Shown: positions 1-10,337 of the stretch, piece by piece | How positions within the stretch are numbered: the stretch's first letter is position 1 | How the letters are laid out: every line of letters begins with the position of its first letter | Source: Halichondria panicea | Taxonomy: Eukaryota > Porifera > Demospongiae > Suberitida > Halichondriidae | Assembly (NCBI RefSeq): GCF_963675165.1 | Contig: NC_087384.1 | Location: 952,501 to 1,016,500, forward strand | Direction: 5' to 3' | DNA: 64,000 nucleotides | Position numbers and translations under genes: made by a program | Notes under the pieces: model-generated | What the model saw: only the letters and a program-made list of their open reading frames with translations | Database searches by the model: none | What the model was told of the DNA's origin: nothing

Positions 1-948
1 TTGCTACTCAAGTCAGCTGACTCCAAGGGCAAGCTGTTCTCAGCCTATCGTCCCAACACTGGTCAGAGCACACGTACAGATAAGCTGAGCACTGTCCTCG
101 AAAAGTATAAGAAAGAGGAAGACTTTGAAGAGGCAGAGAGATGGTGGAATACCCAGTACCAAGCCTCCAGCACAATCTGCACACATGCTTTCTGGTGGGT
201 GGAATAGTGTTACTCTAGGAGTGTGCGCCTACTATCCTTAAAGGCTGCATGTAAAAATTATTATTTTAGACTTCATTTTATAAATCCCTACATAATTATG
301 CATACACCACATCTCTAAGTTACTGTACGTATATACAATACACAACCACTCTTCTTTCGAATTACATGTACTGCATTACATGTACATTGTGCTATGTGTT
401 GTTGTAAGGACTCCTATTACTGTCCTCCACTAGGGACGGCAAGTGTCGTCTGGCGATAGTCAACAACTCGTGTGAGGTGGGATTGAGACAGAGAACGTAT
501 CATGTGCTCAGCGGGTCCATCCTGGGGGTGTGGACTCATGTAGAGGGGGTGTTCAATCGCCACTCCTCCCATGGCCAGAGGATGCAGATTGTGAGAGTGA
601 GAGCTCCAAATAAGAGACTAGTCGGTGAGTGTAGGCTAGTCTGCTCTTCACTTCACTTACTAATTAAGTCAATTATGGAATAGCCATAACATTAGTTTTG
701 TTTTGCCTTGATTAGCGTACTGTTAATAAAGTATTCCTTTCTTAATATTGTACTAACTTCCCTCTCGTGCATACGTACATGTACATAATACTAATGTAAA
801 CTATAACTGTATATACTCTCATCATTATTTTAATGCAGGTATTTTGGTGCCCAATTCTTTTGTGGTGGATATGAAACAGACGCTGGAAAGAGTTGCTCAA
901 CAAGCACTGGCTGAAGACGGGACTGCACACAATCCTATACAACTTTGA
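1..948 (+). CDS. SBNO: strawberry notch homologue, C-terminal end (5' part outside window)
   Basis: Last three exons, 1..194, 434..624 and 839..948, giving 164 residues in frame 1 from the window edge to a TGA. The order CTHAFW, then CEVGLRQRTYHVLSGS, then the patch MQIVRVR, then VG-I-VPNSF matches the end of animal SBNO1/SBNO2, where the same blocks close the helicase-associated C-terminal domain. Known role of the family: nuclear DExD-helicase-like co-regulators acting in Notch and other signalling. Intron 1 starts GTGGGT at 195 and intron 2 starts GTGAGT at 625; both joins keep the family alignment in register. The DExD core lies upstream and is not seen, so paralogue identity (SBNO1 or SBNO2) cannot be judged. 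The next gene starts about 300 bp downstream on the same strand. Confidence 0.88.
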
Positions 949-1254
949 ACTATTCTCAATCACACATGATCCTCTAATCCTTGTATTGTGTTCACGTTCA
1001 GTCATGTTCTGCCATTATTCACCGCTTCTATTTCTCTGTGATACCTATTTCTATTTATTGAAAACATCATGATATTGTTCATTGTGCATGTACCCAGTGC
1101 ATTGTGCTCCAGTTAGCGCTCCAGTTATGGGTGGATCTAAATGTGGGGAAAGATCGTCGTTAAAACAAACGTTTCTATGTGCGTGAAGGCAGTGTTTTTT
1201 GTGCTTGCTTGCTGCATCGTTTTGTTAAAGAAACCGTATTATAAAGTAGCTGCT
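949..1254. other. intergenic spacer between SBNO and sulfotransferase copy 1
   Basis: About 300 bp of AT-rich DNA holding the SBNO 3' UTR and the promoter or 5' UTR of the next gene. An ATG at 1141 opens the same frame as the chosen start at 1255, but the duplicate gene downstream has homology only from just before the 1255-equivalent ATG, so the upstream ATG is probably not used. No RNA gene or repeat was recognised. Confidence 0.5.
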
Positions 1255-2579
1255 ATGGCTGCACAGAGGTCTCTATTGTTCTTCTTTGTGCTGGTGTTTA
1301 CCTCTCTGCTGCTACTGGCTGGTCTGACTCTGGAGGTGAGGAGTGGAGGAGCTTCAGACAGCTTCCTAAGCAGACGTATTGAAGTCCAAAATGAGAAAAT
1401 CACATCTAGTGAGTAAGAGGAGTGAGTACGCTGGGTACAGTATGCAGTCTGTATTTCTTTTTGTAGATGCTATCTAGTATGATTTGATTATCCCTGCATG
1501 AGTGTAATCACATTGCATCCATCTTCAACACTAGCTGTGCCTAGTGCTACACTTATTATCCTGTGCACACACACATACACTGCACCATTGCAGGTTTGTT
1601 GTACAATCCCAAGAAAAAACGGAGCAAACATACGTCTCCAGTTCGCATACAACACGGTCAACGAGTCCTACAAGGGCAACATCATAAATCACCACGCAAA
1701 CACTACCAGCCCCTCACCCACTCGGACATTGCAGGAGTTGAGAAATTTGTATTTTTCACCGGATATCCTCGCAGTGGACACAGCATAGTCGGCAGTTTAA
1801 TCGATGCCCATCCAAATATCCTATTATCTTTCGCTTTCTACCTCTTCTCTCAGCTGCTATCCAACAGCACAGAGGTGCAGGACAGAGAAACCATGTTCGA
1901 AGAAATACACAAAAAGAGTTTCCAGTACTCGATGATCTCGCCGAAAAAAGACGACAAGGGGTACACACTAGACGTTCCCGGGAGCTGGGCGGGGCGCTTC
2001 GTGGGGGGTCTAAAAGTCATCGGAGACAAGTCGGCCAAAGCTGCTCCAGATGCGTACCTCGAAATCAATAATCAGTCAAAATTTATAGAGCTGTACCGAA
2101 GGCTGCAGGATTTGGTCAAAGCACCTCTTCATGTGATACATGTGGTCAGGAATCCATTTGATATTATAGCCACTCACGCACTTAATGAGTACGGTGATGG
2201 CCACGGTGGGCCTGAAGCAAGATACAACTTCACAGAGGAGCACCGATTGGTCAAGCACAAGCTGCTAAATAAGTCGGCTAAGGCAGTCATGGAGAAAGCA
2301 CGTGCTGTACATGAGATGAAGTCACTCTGTGACATGACTGTATTGGAAATACATAACGAGGATTTAGTACAACGCCCTGCTGCCACGGTAACTCAAATAT
2401 GTAGATTCCTTCAAGTGCCTTGTCCAAGCAGATACGTTGCTGCATGTGTGGATAAAGTGTTCCCTGTTGTGTCCAAGACTCGGAGCAAGGTGGAGTGGTC
2501 ATATGACCTCCGACAATGGGTGGAGCAAGAAATGAACAAATACCCTTTCTTTAACAGATACTCTTTTGACATGCATTGA
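1255..2579 (+). CDS. membrane-anchored sulfotransferase-like protein, copy 1
   Basis: Two exons, 1255..1408 and 1594..2579, 379 residues. Residues about 8-27 are a hydrophobic signal-anchor, so this looks like a type II Golgi protein. The luminal part has the two PAPS-binding marks of sulfotransferases: FFTGYPRSGHS near residue 108 (5'-phosphosulfate loop) and HVVRNPFDII about 140 residues later (3'-phosphate loop). Expected reaction: transfer of sulfate from PAPS to a glycan or protein; the acceptor cannot be read from sequence. The protein is as long as typical Golgi sulfotransferases. The exon 1 donor is GTGAGT and the acceptor is GCAG; the join makes an AGT serine codon. The start is chosen at 1255 because the paralogue at 3803 shares it. 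The paralogue is about 85 percent identical by eye. A subfamily name is not justified. Confidence 0.82.
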
Positions 2580-2704
2580 CTGTTATACATGCATGTGTAT
2601 AATTATAGCTTCTAGTTTTGTCATCTCATATTTATATCTTGAATTTAATTACACAATTTAATATTGTAAGTTAACTGTTGAGAGAAATGTACTAACAGAA
2701 AAAA

Positions 2705-2711
2705 TTATTAC

Positions 2712-2747
<36 letters not shown>
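2705..2747. repeat. (AAT)n microsatellite
   Basis: A run of about 13 AAT units just downstream of sulfotransferase copy 1. It is absent at the matching site after copy 2, where only a short AT-rich stretch is found, so it grew after the duplication. Confidence 0.9.
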
Positions 2748-2748
<1 letters not shown>

Positions 2749-2759
2749 GCGAATGTTTA

Positions 2760-3264
2760 CTAGTCACTGTCTGAATCTTGACTGTCCTCGGACTCAGGAG
2801 GGGAAAATCTTAAAATGGCTGCCACTCCAGACAACTGGCTGAGCTCTGTGCAGGAATATAAGAGCATCTGTAACATAATTATGCAGCCTCTAGCTACATA
2901 GAAAAGAAAAGTGGAAACAAAATAAAGTATATATCTTAGCTCTATCCTAGCCAACAACAAAGACTCTGTATGCATTGAGATCCTCATATGATCAGCCAAA
3001 ATTGGTCATCACTAACAGCAGCATACAACAGTGGTAAGAATAGTCACACAGGGTAGAGTACAGTGAGTGGGCGTTGTACCATATAGATAATTAAAACTTA
3101 TAATTATTATTACCATAGATATTATAACGAACTTAATTTATGGTTGTATAATTTTACGTTCTCCTGAGACATGCAGGCTTGAGAAGACGCGTACAGTTCC
3201 TCCTCCATCTTTAACTGCCTCCACTAGTCGAACATATCTCTGTCTCGTGGGAACATTTGCTGAT
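2760..3264 (-). pseudogene. duplicate of the last two PELO exons (partial gene copy)
   Basis: Minus-strand exons 3158..3264 and 2760..2845 are near-identical to PELO exons 12 and 13 at 6983..7089 and 6637..6722. Both remain open, keep their splice sites and end in the same TAG, coding for the stretch from RSANVPTRQRYVRL to the acidic tail SEDSQDSDSD. The other eleven exons are missing, so this is a by-product of the tandem duplication rather than a functional pelota. It could still act as an alternative 3' end for transcripts that run through the region; nothing here shows that it does. Confidence 0.87.
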
Positions 3265-3433
3265 CTGCATAACACACACCCAATCCAGACATGCACATGC
3301 AGACACAGACACACACTTAGTAAACCATATGCATGCAGTAAGACCTGCCTGTCCATGGTCACCATGTAAAGCAGGTTACCCGGCCTCTATATTATAGCTA
3401 GGTGTTTGGACCTGTCTTAGCAGGCCACCTTGT

Positions 3434-3776
3434 TTGACTTTGTTGTTACAGCCCATAATTATCATTACAGCCCATAATTATCATTATATAACTGGTACCG
3501 CAGACCATTCTGTGCATGCGTAGATCTCGTATAATATAGAGAAATAACTCTGGACAGAGTGATATCACTTGGAGACTCGAAAGTGACCCTATAGCATTCC
3601 TCCTCTGATTTATAGTATCTATGACTCCTTTCTCTTGTGTTCTATGCACTCACTCTTTATGAGGGGTCACAATACTTGCAGATAGAAGAGGTAGCTAGCT
3701 AGGGTACTATAATCCACGTCATTCTATATTCTATAAAAGACTGTAGACAAACTATATTATATAGAAGACTGTAGAC
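3434..3776. other. junction between the two duplicated segments, no gene seen
   Basis: About 340 bp of AT-rich sequence between the end of duplication copy 1 and the start of copy 2. It includes a short local direct repeat (ACAGCCCATAATTATCATTA twice near 3450-3484) and a repeated TATATAGAAGACTGTAGACAAAC-like phrase just before copy 2. It presumably holds the promoter of sulfotransferase copy 2. Confidence 0.5.
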
Positions 3777-3802
3777 AAACCGCATTATAAAAGACAGCTG
3801 CT

Positions 3803-6348
3803 ATGGCTGCACAGAGGTTTCTATTGTTTTTCTTTGTGCTGGTGTTTACCTCTCTGCTGCTAATGGCTGGCCTGACTCTGGAGGTGAGGAGTGGAGGAGC
3901 TTCAAACAGCTTCCTAAGCAGACGTATTGAAGTCCAAGATGAGAAAATCACATCCAGTGAGTGAGGAAGAGTACGTTGACTGTACGGTATATAGTACGTA
4001 GGAACTGGATTATAAGCGCACTGTATAGCAGGGGAAATTTTCGTAGATCTACCTAAAAACAGAGAAAAAGCTGAAAATGCTAAACTTACTACCCGTCTAT
4101 AATAGTAACATTAAGGTATAGTAGGAGCACTCTTAATAGCGATTCTTTATTTTAAGTGCATACTCTGACTGCAGGTTTTTGTACTCGAGTTTTAATCGCA
4201 TGCTCAACTGCAGGTTTTTGTACTCAATTGAAGCAATTATAGGAAAGACAATTGTTTATCTATGATATCATAGATTATAGTCTATGATGATATCAAGAGT
4301 GCATAAGAAGACTTACGCACTCTTGATGATATAGTTGCCTGCTTGCCTATGAGTCATCACTATAGTCGGGTCACTGCATTAGGGTCACTGCATTATAAGC
4401 CATCCTGGGATTATAGCATATACAGTTCTGCTATTGATCCCATTAGTGTTGTTGTTTTTGGAACTATACTATACGCTTTATCATAATGGAACTGTATCTG
4501 TACATAGAACTGTATGGGCCTACCTGTACTGTTTATGTATAGACATAACTGTAGATAACTGTAGGTGTTATAGGTATAACTGTTTAGTGTCTTATTGGTT
4601 CTCTTCTGCATGTAACATGTTTTTAGTCTGGTTGCATTTTGTCTTTTGATGTAAACTTAAAGTTCTTGAACTAGCTTATGCTACGCATTGTATAGTTGCT
4701 CTGCAACAATTAGCGCATTAGCTACAGTATTTCGAAGGGCTGGTAAAAGGTACTTTTGTGTACAAGATTTCAAAATCACGTGATTTCCAGATTTCAGCAT
4801 TTCATAATGGTTGTTAACAGAGGGAAGGTAACTATCGACTAGTTGGGCGTGGCTCGACTGTCCTGACGGGAGGTCGGGTTGCAAACTTATCTGAGATTTG
4901 TTCTGCGAAGTGTAACCAACCACGTGAAAAATGCTGCACTCTGATAGGGCGCCCTATAGTGGCGGCAGAATAAATCCAAGATAAGCTTGCAATCCGACCT
5001 CCCGTCAGGGACGGTTGGGCCACACCCAGTGCTTTTGAAGTGTTGTGTCGGTAAATTCTCAACTAACTACCGACTACGTGTATTCACCCTCGAATCCAGT
5101 TCAAAACGGCCTGGATTCGAGGCTATCTCTGTGGTCAAAGAAAGGGTGTGGTCTCATTCACAACTACGCAACACACACACTGGAAACCACACCCCTTTCC
5201 TGGCGTGGTCTCTAGTCGATTTCATAAAAGATTTAGATTTCATGCTTGATTTCTCAATTAATTAAGGGGCTGTATGAGATTTCACTTTGTTGCCAGCCCC
5301 TAGTATGATTTGATTATCCCTGCATGAGACTCAACACTGTGCTTATAGTGCTACACTTATTTTCCTGTGCACCATTGCAGATTTGTTGTACAATCCCCCC
5401 AAAATATGGAGCATACAACACAGTCAATTGCAACAAGTGCTACAAGAGCAACATGATAAATCACCCCCCATAGACTACCATCCCCTCACCCACTCGGACA
5501 TTGCAGGAGTTGAGAAATTCGTATTCTTCACCGGTTATCCTCGCAGTGGACACAGCATAGTCGCCAGTTTAATCGATGCCCATCCAAATGTCCTCATATC
5601 TGTCTCTTTTTTCCTCTTCTCTAAGCTTCTCTCCAACAATAAAGCGGTGCAGGACAGAGAAACCATGTTCGAAAGGATACATAAAAAGAGTTTCCACTAC
5701 TCAATGATATCGCCGAAAAAAGACGAAAAGAGGTATACACTAGACGTTCCCGGGAGCTGGGCAGGGCACTTCGTGGGAGGTCTAAAAGTCATTGGAGACA
5801 AGTCGGCAACTGCTCCAGATGCTTATCTTAAACTCAATAATCATTTTAAAGAAATGTACCAAAGGCTGCAGGATTTGGTCAAAGTACCTCTTCATGTGAT
5901 ACATGTGGTTAGGAATCCATTTGATATTATAGCCACTAGTGCACTATATGAGTACGGTCATGAGCACGGTCATAATGGGCCTAAAGCGAGATATAACTTC
6001 ACAGAGGAGCATCGACTGGTCGATCACAAGCTGCTAAATAAGTCGGCTAAGGCAGTCATGGAGAAAGCGCGTGCTGTATATGAGATGAAGTCACTCTGTA
6101 ACATGACGGTATTGGAAATACATAACGAGGATTTGGTACAACGCCCTGCTGCCACGGTAACTCAAATATGTAGATTCCTTCAAGTGCCTTGTCCGAGCAG
6201 ATACGTTGCTGCATGTGTGGATAAAGTGTTCCCTGTTGTGTCCAAGACTCGGAGCAAAGTGGAGTGGTCACATGACCTTCGACAGTGGGTGGAGCAAGAA
6301 ATAAAGAAGTACCCTTTCTTTAACAGATACTCTTTTGACATGCATTGA
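3803..6348 (+). CDS. membrane-anchored sulfotransferase-like protein, copy 2
   Basis: Two exons, 3803..3956 and 5381..6348, 373 residues. Signal-anchor near residues 8-27; PAPS loops FFTGYPRSGHS and HVVRNPFDII are intact. It is shorter than copy 1 mainly by a few residues in the stem region after the membrane anchor and near the catalytic domain, partly balanced by an extra EHGH-type stretch after the 3'-phosphate loop. The best-conserved part between copies is the last 100 residues. Both reading frames are open, so both genes look usable. As for copy 1, the acceptor of the sulfate is unknown. The gene is tail to tail with PELO, the two stop codons being 289 bp apart. Confidence 0.82.
4288..4333. 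repeat. short palindrome in intron 1 of sulfotransferase copy 2
   Basis: Arms ATATCAAGAGTGCATAAG and CTTACGCACTCTTGATGATAT fold on each other with a 4-5 base loop. The left arm also overlaps an older ATGATATCAT palindrome. It is absent from copy 1, so it arrived or grew after the duplication. Confidence 0.7.
4844..5028. mobile_element. foldback element (about 50-bp arms)
   Basis: Left arm 4844..4891 and right arm 4979..5028 are inverted repeats sharing the core CTGACGGGAGGTCGG and the inner end AAGCTTATCT (AAACTTATCT on the left), separated by about 87 bp that contain no coding frame. The copy-1 intron lacks it, so it inserted after the gene duplication. No clear target-site duplication was found, so superfamily is left open. 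Confidence 0.7.
5089..5132. repeat. TAGCCTCGA-family palindrome, degraded
   Basis: Arms CCCTCGAATCCAG and CTGGATTCGAGGCTA around a short spacer. It belongs by sequence to the micro-palindrome family at 21973, 35827, 37910 and 42247, but its left tip is changed and no 9-bp flanking duplication is visible here. Confidence 0.6.
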
Positions 6349-6636
6349 CTGTACTTTCTGTGTAGCTTCTATTTTAATTTATATAAGGCCACTCCAACTG
6401 AAGATCTTAAACTTTTAGTTTCCTGTCCTACCTCCATTTTATTCCATTTCTGTATTGATTTTTCAGTTTTGTACCTTACTCTAGATCGATCGATATAACT
6501 AGCTAGATAGCTATCATCCATTGTCAGACACCATCTTAGGCCCATCATAATAATAGATATATAATGGTAATAAAGAGCTCGCCCTCATCACAATTAAAAA
6601 ATGCTGACAGAAAATTATAATAATAGTGAATGTTTA

Positions 6637-9600
6637 CTAGTCACTGTCTGAATCTTGACTGTCCTCGGACTCAGGGAGGGGAAATCTTAAAATGGCTGCC
6701 ACTCCAGACAACTGGCCGAGCTCTGTGCAGGAATATAAACGCATCTGTAACATAATTATGCAGCATAAAAGAAAAGTTGATGTAAACTTAGTAGCATAAT
6801 AATTATTATACAACAAAGACTCTCTTATAATAATAATTATTATTATGTATGCATTTAACAGCGTTAATATCCTCATGATCAGCCAAATTGGTCATCACTA
6901 ACAATATAATGCTTAAGCATGATACAATAGTGGTAGGAATAGTCACACAGGGTAAAGTACAGTGAGTGGGCGTTGTACATACGTTCTCCTGAGACATGCA
7001 GGCTTGAGAAGACGCGTACAGTTCCTCCTCCATCTTTGACTGCCTCCACTAGTCGAACATATCTCTGTCTCGTGGGAACATCTGCTGATCTGCACACGCA
7101 CACACACACACACAGACACACACTTGATAACCATACAGTAAGACCTGCCTGTGGTCACCAAGTAAAGCAGGTTACCCGGCCTCTATAATACAGCTAGATT
7201 ATGAGCTCCATAGCATGTGTTTGGACCTGTCTTATATCTAGCAGGCCACTTCTTTTTACAACCCTAATATCGGTCTAAGGGTGCACTATAGATATCTCAA
7301 CAAGTTATAATTATCATACAACAGAAACCAAATCACAAAACGTCGAGAACTTACCTAAACAGTTCATCTGTGACCATGAGTATCTCAATAGCGTGAGCCT
7401 CTTTCGCTTTCTCCACATGCCGTATACTGTGTGGGGGCGGGTGTGAGGGTGTGACAGTTGTGAGGGGCTGTATGGACTCACCCGTAATATGCTCTGTTAG
7501 GTTCTGACTGTAACATACTGTAGAAAGCATCCAATGTCTTCACTTCGGCAAGGGCCTGGGGAGAAGGGGGGGGGGGCAAACAACTAAGTAATTTATCTGT
7601 GTACAATATATATTTCCACATGATTGGTTATTTCTATATACAGGGTACAGTACACTCAATGACAGTGACCCACAAAATTCAGTTAAAATATTTTTTGCAC
7701 TTCAGCATTTTGCACTAGCATACAAACTGTATACAGACCTACTGACCTTAGTGTCTGCCAGTCGCACTGCCACTGCTGGGTCAGCTAGCACTTCCTTGAG
7801 GGCATGTTTGTGCCCTGAGGACGAGTGCACTAGTAGAAACTTGGGCTTGTTCTCAAACAGCACCTTCACGTCGTGCCTGGCTGCCTCCCCGTATATATAC
7901 TCGTAGAATTGATCCTGCACGGTCATAATTGTTGTGCGAGTGAATTAAAGAATTATGGAACATTAATAGTGGTCCTCTAATGTAGCCAGCTTTATGACAT
8001 TTCATGTATACCTTAAGTAGCATCTTTGAGCGGTCATAACTTTAATTCCGTTGGTCCAAAATCGTTTATTTTATGATTTTCTGAAAGCTTAGAGAGAGGC
8101 CTTTCAGATAATGTGTTAATATTTTCAACTTGTTTTCAACAAAAGACCATGGGCACGGTAAACACGCCCATGGTCTTTTCCCGAAAATCGTAAATTGTGG
8201 CCCATTCTAAATTTGGGATTTGAACATACCATCTGCTGCATCTGAACAGGCTCCTTTTAAGCTTTCAGAAAATCATTGGATTTGGACCATCAGAACTCTT
8301 AATACTTTCAAAATGAAGCTTATAATCATACTCAGCGTTGTAAGAGCTGGTACAAACGCAATCTAGTCCTTCCAAACTGGTTAGAGGCTTTCAAAGATGT
8401 TGAGCATAAATACAGTGTAGTTACAATCATTCCCACCTAACCTTGACAAATCCTGGACTGGCCACGATGATGCACTTGACCACTGCAATAGATCACATTG
8501 CAATGGATCATTATTGCAAATTCTCTACACACAAAAGACCTCTCACCTTCGAACCTGACGTGTCTCAGTAGTGCCTGCATGACAGTGTCATAGAACCTCT
8601 GTACAGCCTGTAAGGGGGAGGGGCTTGATAAGTAGCCATAGCAACAGTGCCGAACCTTGTCATGATTAGTACAGGAACCTCTTCTTTTTCGTGGAATTGG
8701 AACTTCTATTCTTGCACGAGTGATCGTCATAGAGTCCGTTACCACACACACGTGGGCAAGACCTGAAATCATGGCAACACGGTATTTATTGCTATAGCAA
8801 CACAACATGTCTGCCAATCACCTTCATGCATTATGACGGCTGCCACATCAGCAGTTCTTGTTGGATCACATGACAAATCTAGAGAATAAAAATCGAACAG
8901 AGGGAATTAATGATAATACAGCTATCTCCCTCTCTCTCTCTTATACCCAGTCTGTCCAGAGCCACAATGTCCCAGCATCCCTTGCATAGGGTCAGCTTCT
9001 GGTTCAGTTGGAGGTCTATTGTGTGGTAGGCACCCATCTGACAAGTGTGTGTGTGTGTGTGTAGGGGGGTGGTCTAATAAACTAATCACCGGAAATCCAA
9101 GTTATGGTTGCTCAAATAAAAGATATTTAAAGGCTGATTATTTCAACGAAAACCGATCAAAATAATTATATTACCTACTACAGTAGAACCTCGATTGTCC
9201 GGCTTGGCAATTTTTTCTGAGGGTCAAAGTTTAACTAATAATCAAAAAATGGGCGTGCCCCTTAAACTCGCATGNNNNNNNNNNNNNNNNNNNNNNNNNN
9301 NNNNNNNNNNNNNNNNNNNNNNNNNNNNNNNNNNNNNNNNNNNNNNNNNNNNNNNNNNNNNNNNNNNNNNNNNNNNNNNNNNNNNNNNNNNNNNNNNNNN
9401 NNNNNNNNNNNNNNNNNNNNNNNNNNNNNNNNNNNNNNNNNNNNNNNNNNNNNNNNNNNNNNNNNNNNNNNNNNCACATTTACAGCTGTTACCATAGAGA
9501 CAGGCATGCGCAACGACCACGTGTACCAATAAGTGGGTGGATCAAGGCGTCGTGGTTTATCCTATCCGGCATATTCAGTTATCTGACCTGACTCTGGAAA

Positions 9601-10191
9601 AGGTGTCGGGATAATCGAGGTTCTACTGTTATCAACAACGTATACATACTGCTCACTTTCACATACTGGTTCTCCTGTATGTTCCGACCTTTGACCCTTA
9701 GTTCGCAAGCAGCAGTGTCAAACTCTATATTCTCCACTGTGACTGTGAGGGTTGTCCGCACTCGACTAGTCGTACTGGACCCAGTGGAGGACTCGTCCTT
9801 CACTTTCCTAAGAGGGGGTGTGTTTTGTGTGAGGTGTGTGTGGTGGGTGGACTAGATTGACGAACCGTATAGTTGTTGATTTGATACTGTCCCTGCTAGC
9901 GATGAGATTGTACATGTGCCACATGTCCTCAGGCTCTTCAGGAATGAGCACCACTTGACTGTAGCAGGGGGAGTAACATGTACAGTGAAGTGTGGGTACG
10001 TACATACGTACATACAGCCATGGACAGTTATAGTTCAATAATAATTATATATGTAAGTACAATGGCATATAGATGATTCACTACAGGATTTGGTTCTTCA
10101 GACAAATGTAAACAGGATCTGAACTGTGTGATAATAATTGTGTAACTCACCCACTTCCATTCCTGTCCAGGGATCGATGAACAAGCTTCAT
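6637..10191 (-). CDS. PELO: Pelota (Dom34), ribosome rescue factor
   Basis: Thirteen exons: 10151..10191, 9866..9958, 9657..9807, 8947..9037, 8822..8878, 8656..8762, 8547..8607, 8442..8482, 7747..7914, 7482..7555, 7355..7426, 6983..7089, 6637..6722, giving 382 residues (human 385). Readable family blocks include VVLIPEEPEDMWHMYNLI, VRTTLTVTVENIEFD, RVKGRNIQENQYVK, PRKRRGSCTNHDK, VKCIIVASPGFVK, SSGHKHALKEVLADP and FSSLHVSGEQLGQLSG, i.e. the three eRF1-like domains; the GGQ loop of eRF1 is absent as expected for pelota. Known role: with Hbs1 it enters the empty A site of stalled ribosomes and starts no-go decay. All introns are GT-AG. The intron after exon 3 carries a transposon fragment and an assembly gap. 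The acidic serine tail (SEDSQDSDSD) is a usual pelota ending. It shares a 146-bp upstream region with NUDT6. Confidence 0.95.
8028..8330. repeat. dispersed intronic repeat (copy in PELO)
   Basis: A roughly 300-bp block with phrases such as CATAACTTTAATTCCGTTGG, GAAAGCTTAGAGAGAGGCC and AAGCTTTCAGAAAATCATTG. The same phrases, often facing each other as partial inverted repeats around a central stretch that mentions an alternating CCATGG and AAATTATGGCCC, recur at 33600-34200, 51130-51340, 57000-57190 and 57795-58050. No coding frame and no clear ends were seen. Confidence 0.65.
9181..9628. mobile_element. non-autonomous pogo/Tigger-like DNA transposon in a PELO intron
   Basis: Inverted ends CAGTAGAACCTCGATTGTCC and its reverse complement ending ATCGAGGTTCTACTG. 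The CAGT-R-ACCTCGAT type of end is typical of pogo-superfamily elements of the Tc1/mariner group. The left flank is TA, the right flank TT, so the usual TA duplication is present only in part. A 200-base gap hides the middle; the visible 248 bp hold no transposase frame. Confidence 0.75.
9275..9474. other. assembly gap (200 N)
   Basis: Exactly 200 N, inside the intron-borne inverted-repeat element at 9181. The round number suggests a gap of unknown true size. Confidence 0.98.
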
Positions 10192-10337
10192 TCTCTTCAA
10201 ATAAAAGTAGAGACACACACTGAGGTTAGCTCCACGTGGGGGCGGGTCTTCACCTTGCAAAAGAGAGGTGGGGCTTGTTAGCTTTTTGACCTCTCTTGGC
10301 TGCTTTTATTTATACTATACTACTACAGAGCAGAACT
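10192..10337. promoter_or_regulatory. shared upstream region of PELO and NUDT6
   Basis: 146 bp separate the two divergent start codons, too little for two independent promoters, so a bidirectional promoter is inferred. There is a TTTTATTTATA phrase at about 10305, which could serve as an AT-rich core element; no other factor site is claimed. Confidence 0.55.

Larger units (their letters stand above)
1231..3433 (+). repeat. tandem segmental duplication, copy 1
   Basis: Copy 1 of a duplicated segment whose second copy is 3777..7253. Shared parts, in order: sulfotransferase exon 1, the end of its intron, exon 2, the 3' flank, then the last two exons of PELO on the minus strand with part of the intron upstream of them. 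Homology begins just before the ATG (CATTATAAA-type sequence) and ends in the stretch GGTTACCCGGCCTCTATA plus about 60 bp. Copy 2 is longer because its intron 1 carries about 1.2 kb of extra sequence. Confidence 0.85.
3777..7253 (+). repeat. tandem segmental duplication, copy 2
   Basis: Second copy of the segment at 1231..3433, here joined to the complete PELO gene. The extra length lies mostly in the first intron of the sulfotransferase gene (1,424 bp against 185 bp in copy 1), where hairpin elements have accumulated between about 4040 and 5297. Confidence 0.85.

Noticed and set aside
9195-9532. Frames running through the run of N
   Set aside because: Unknown bases are read as open; there is no sequence evidence. 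The same applies to 43265-43742.
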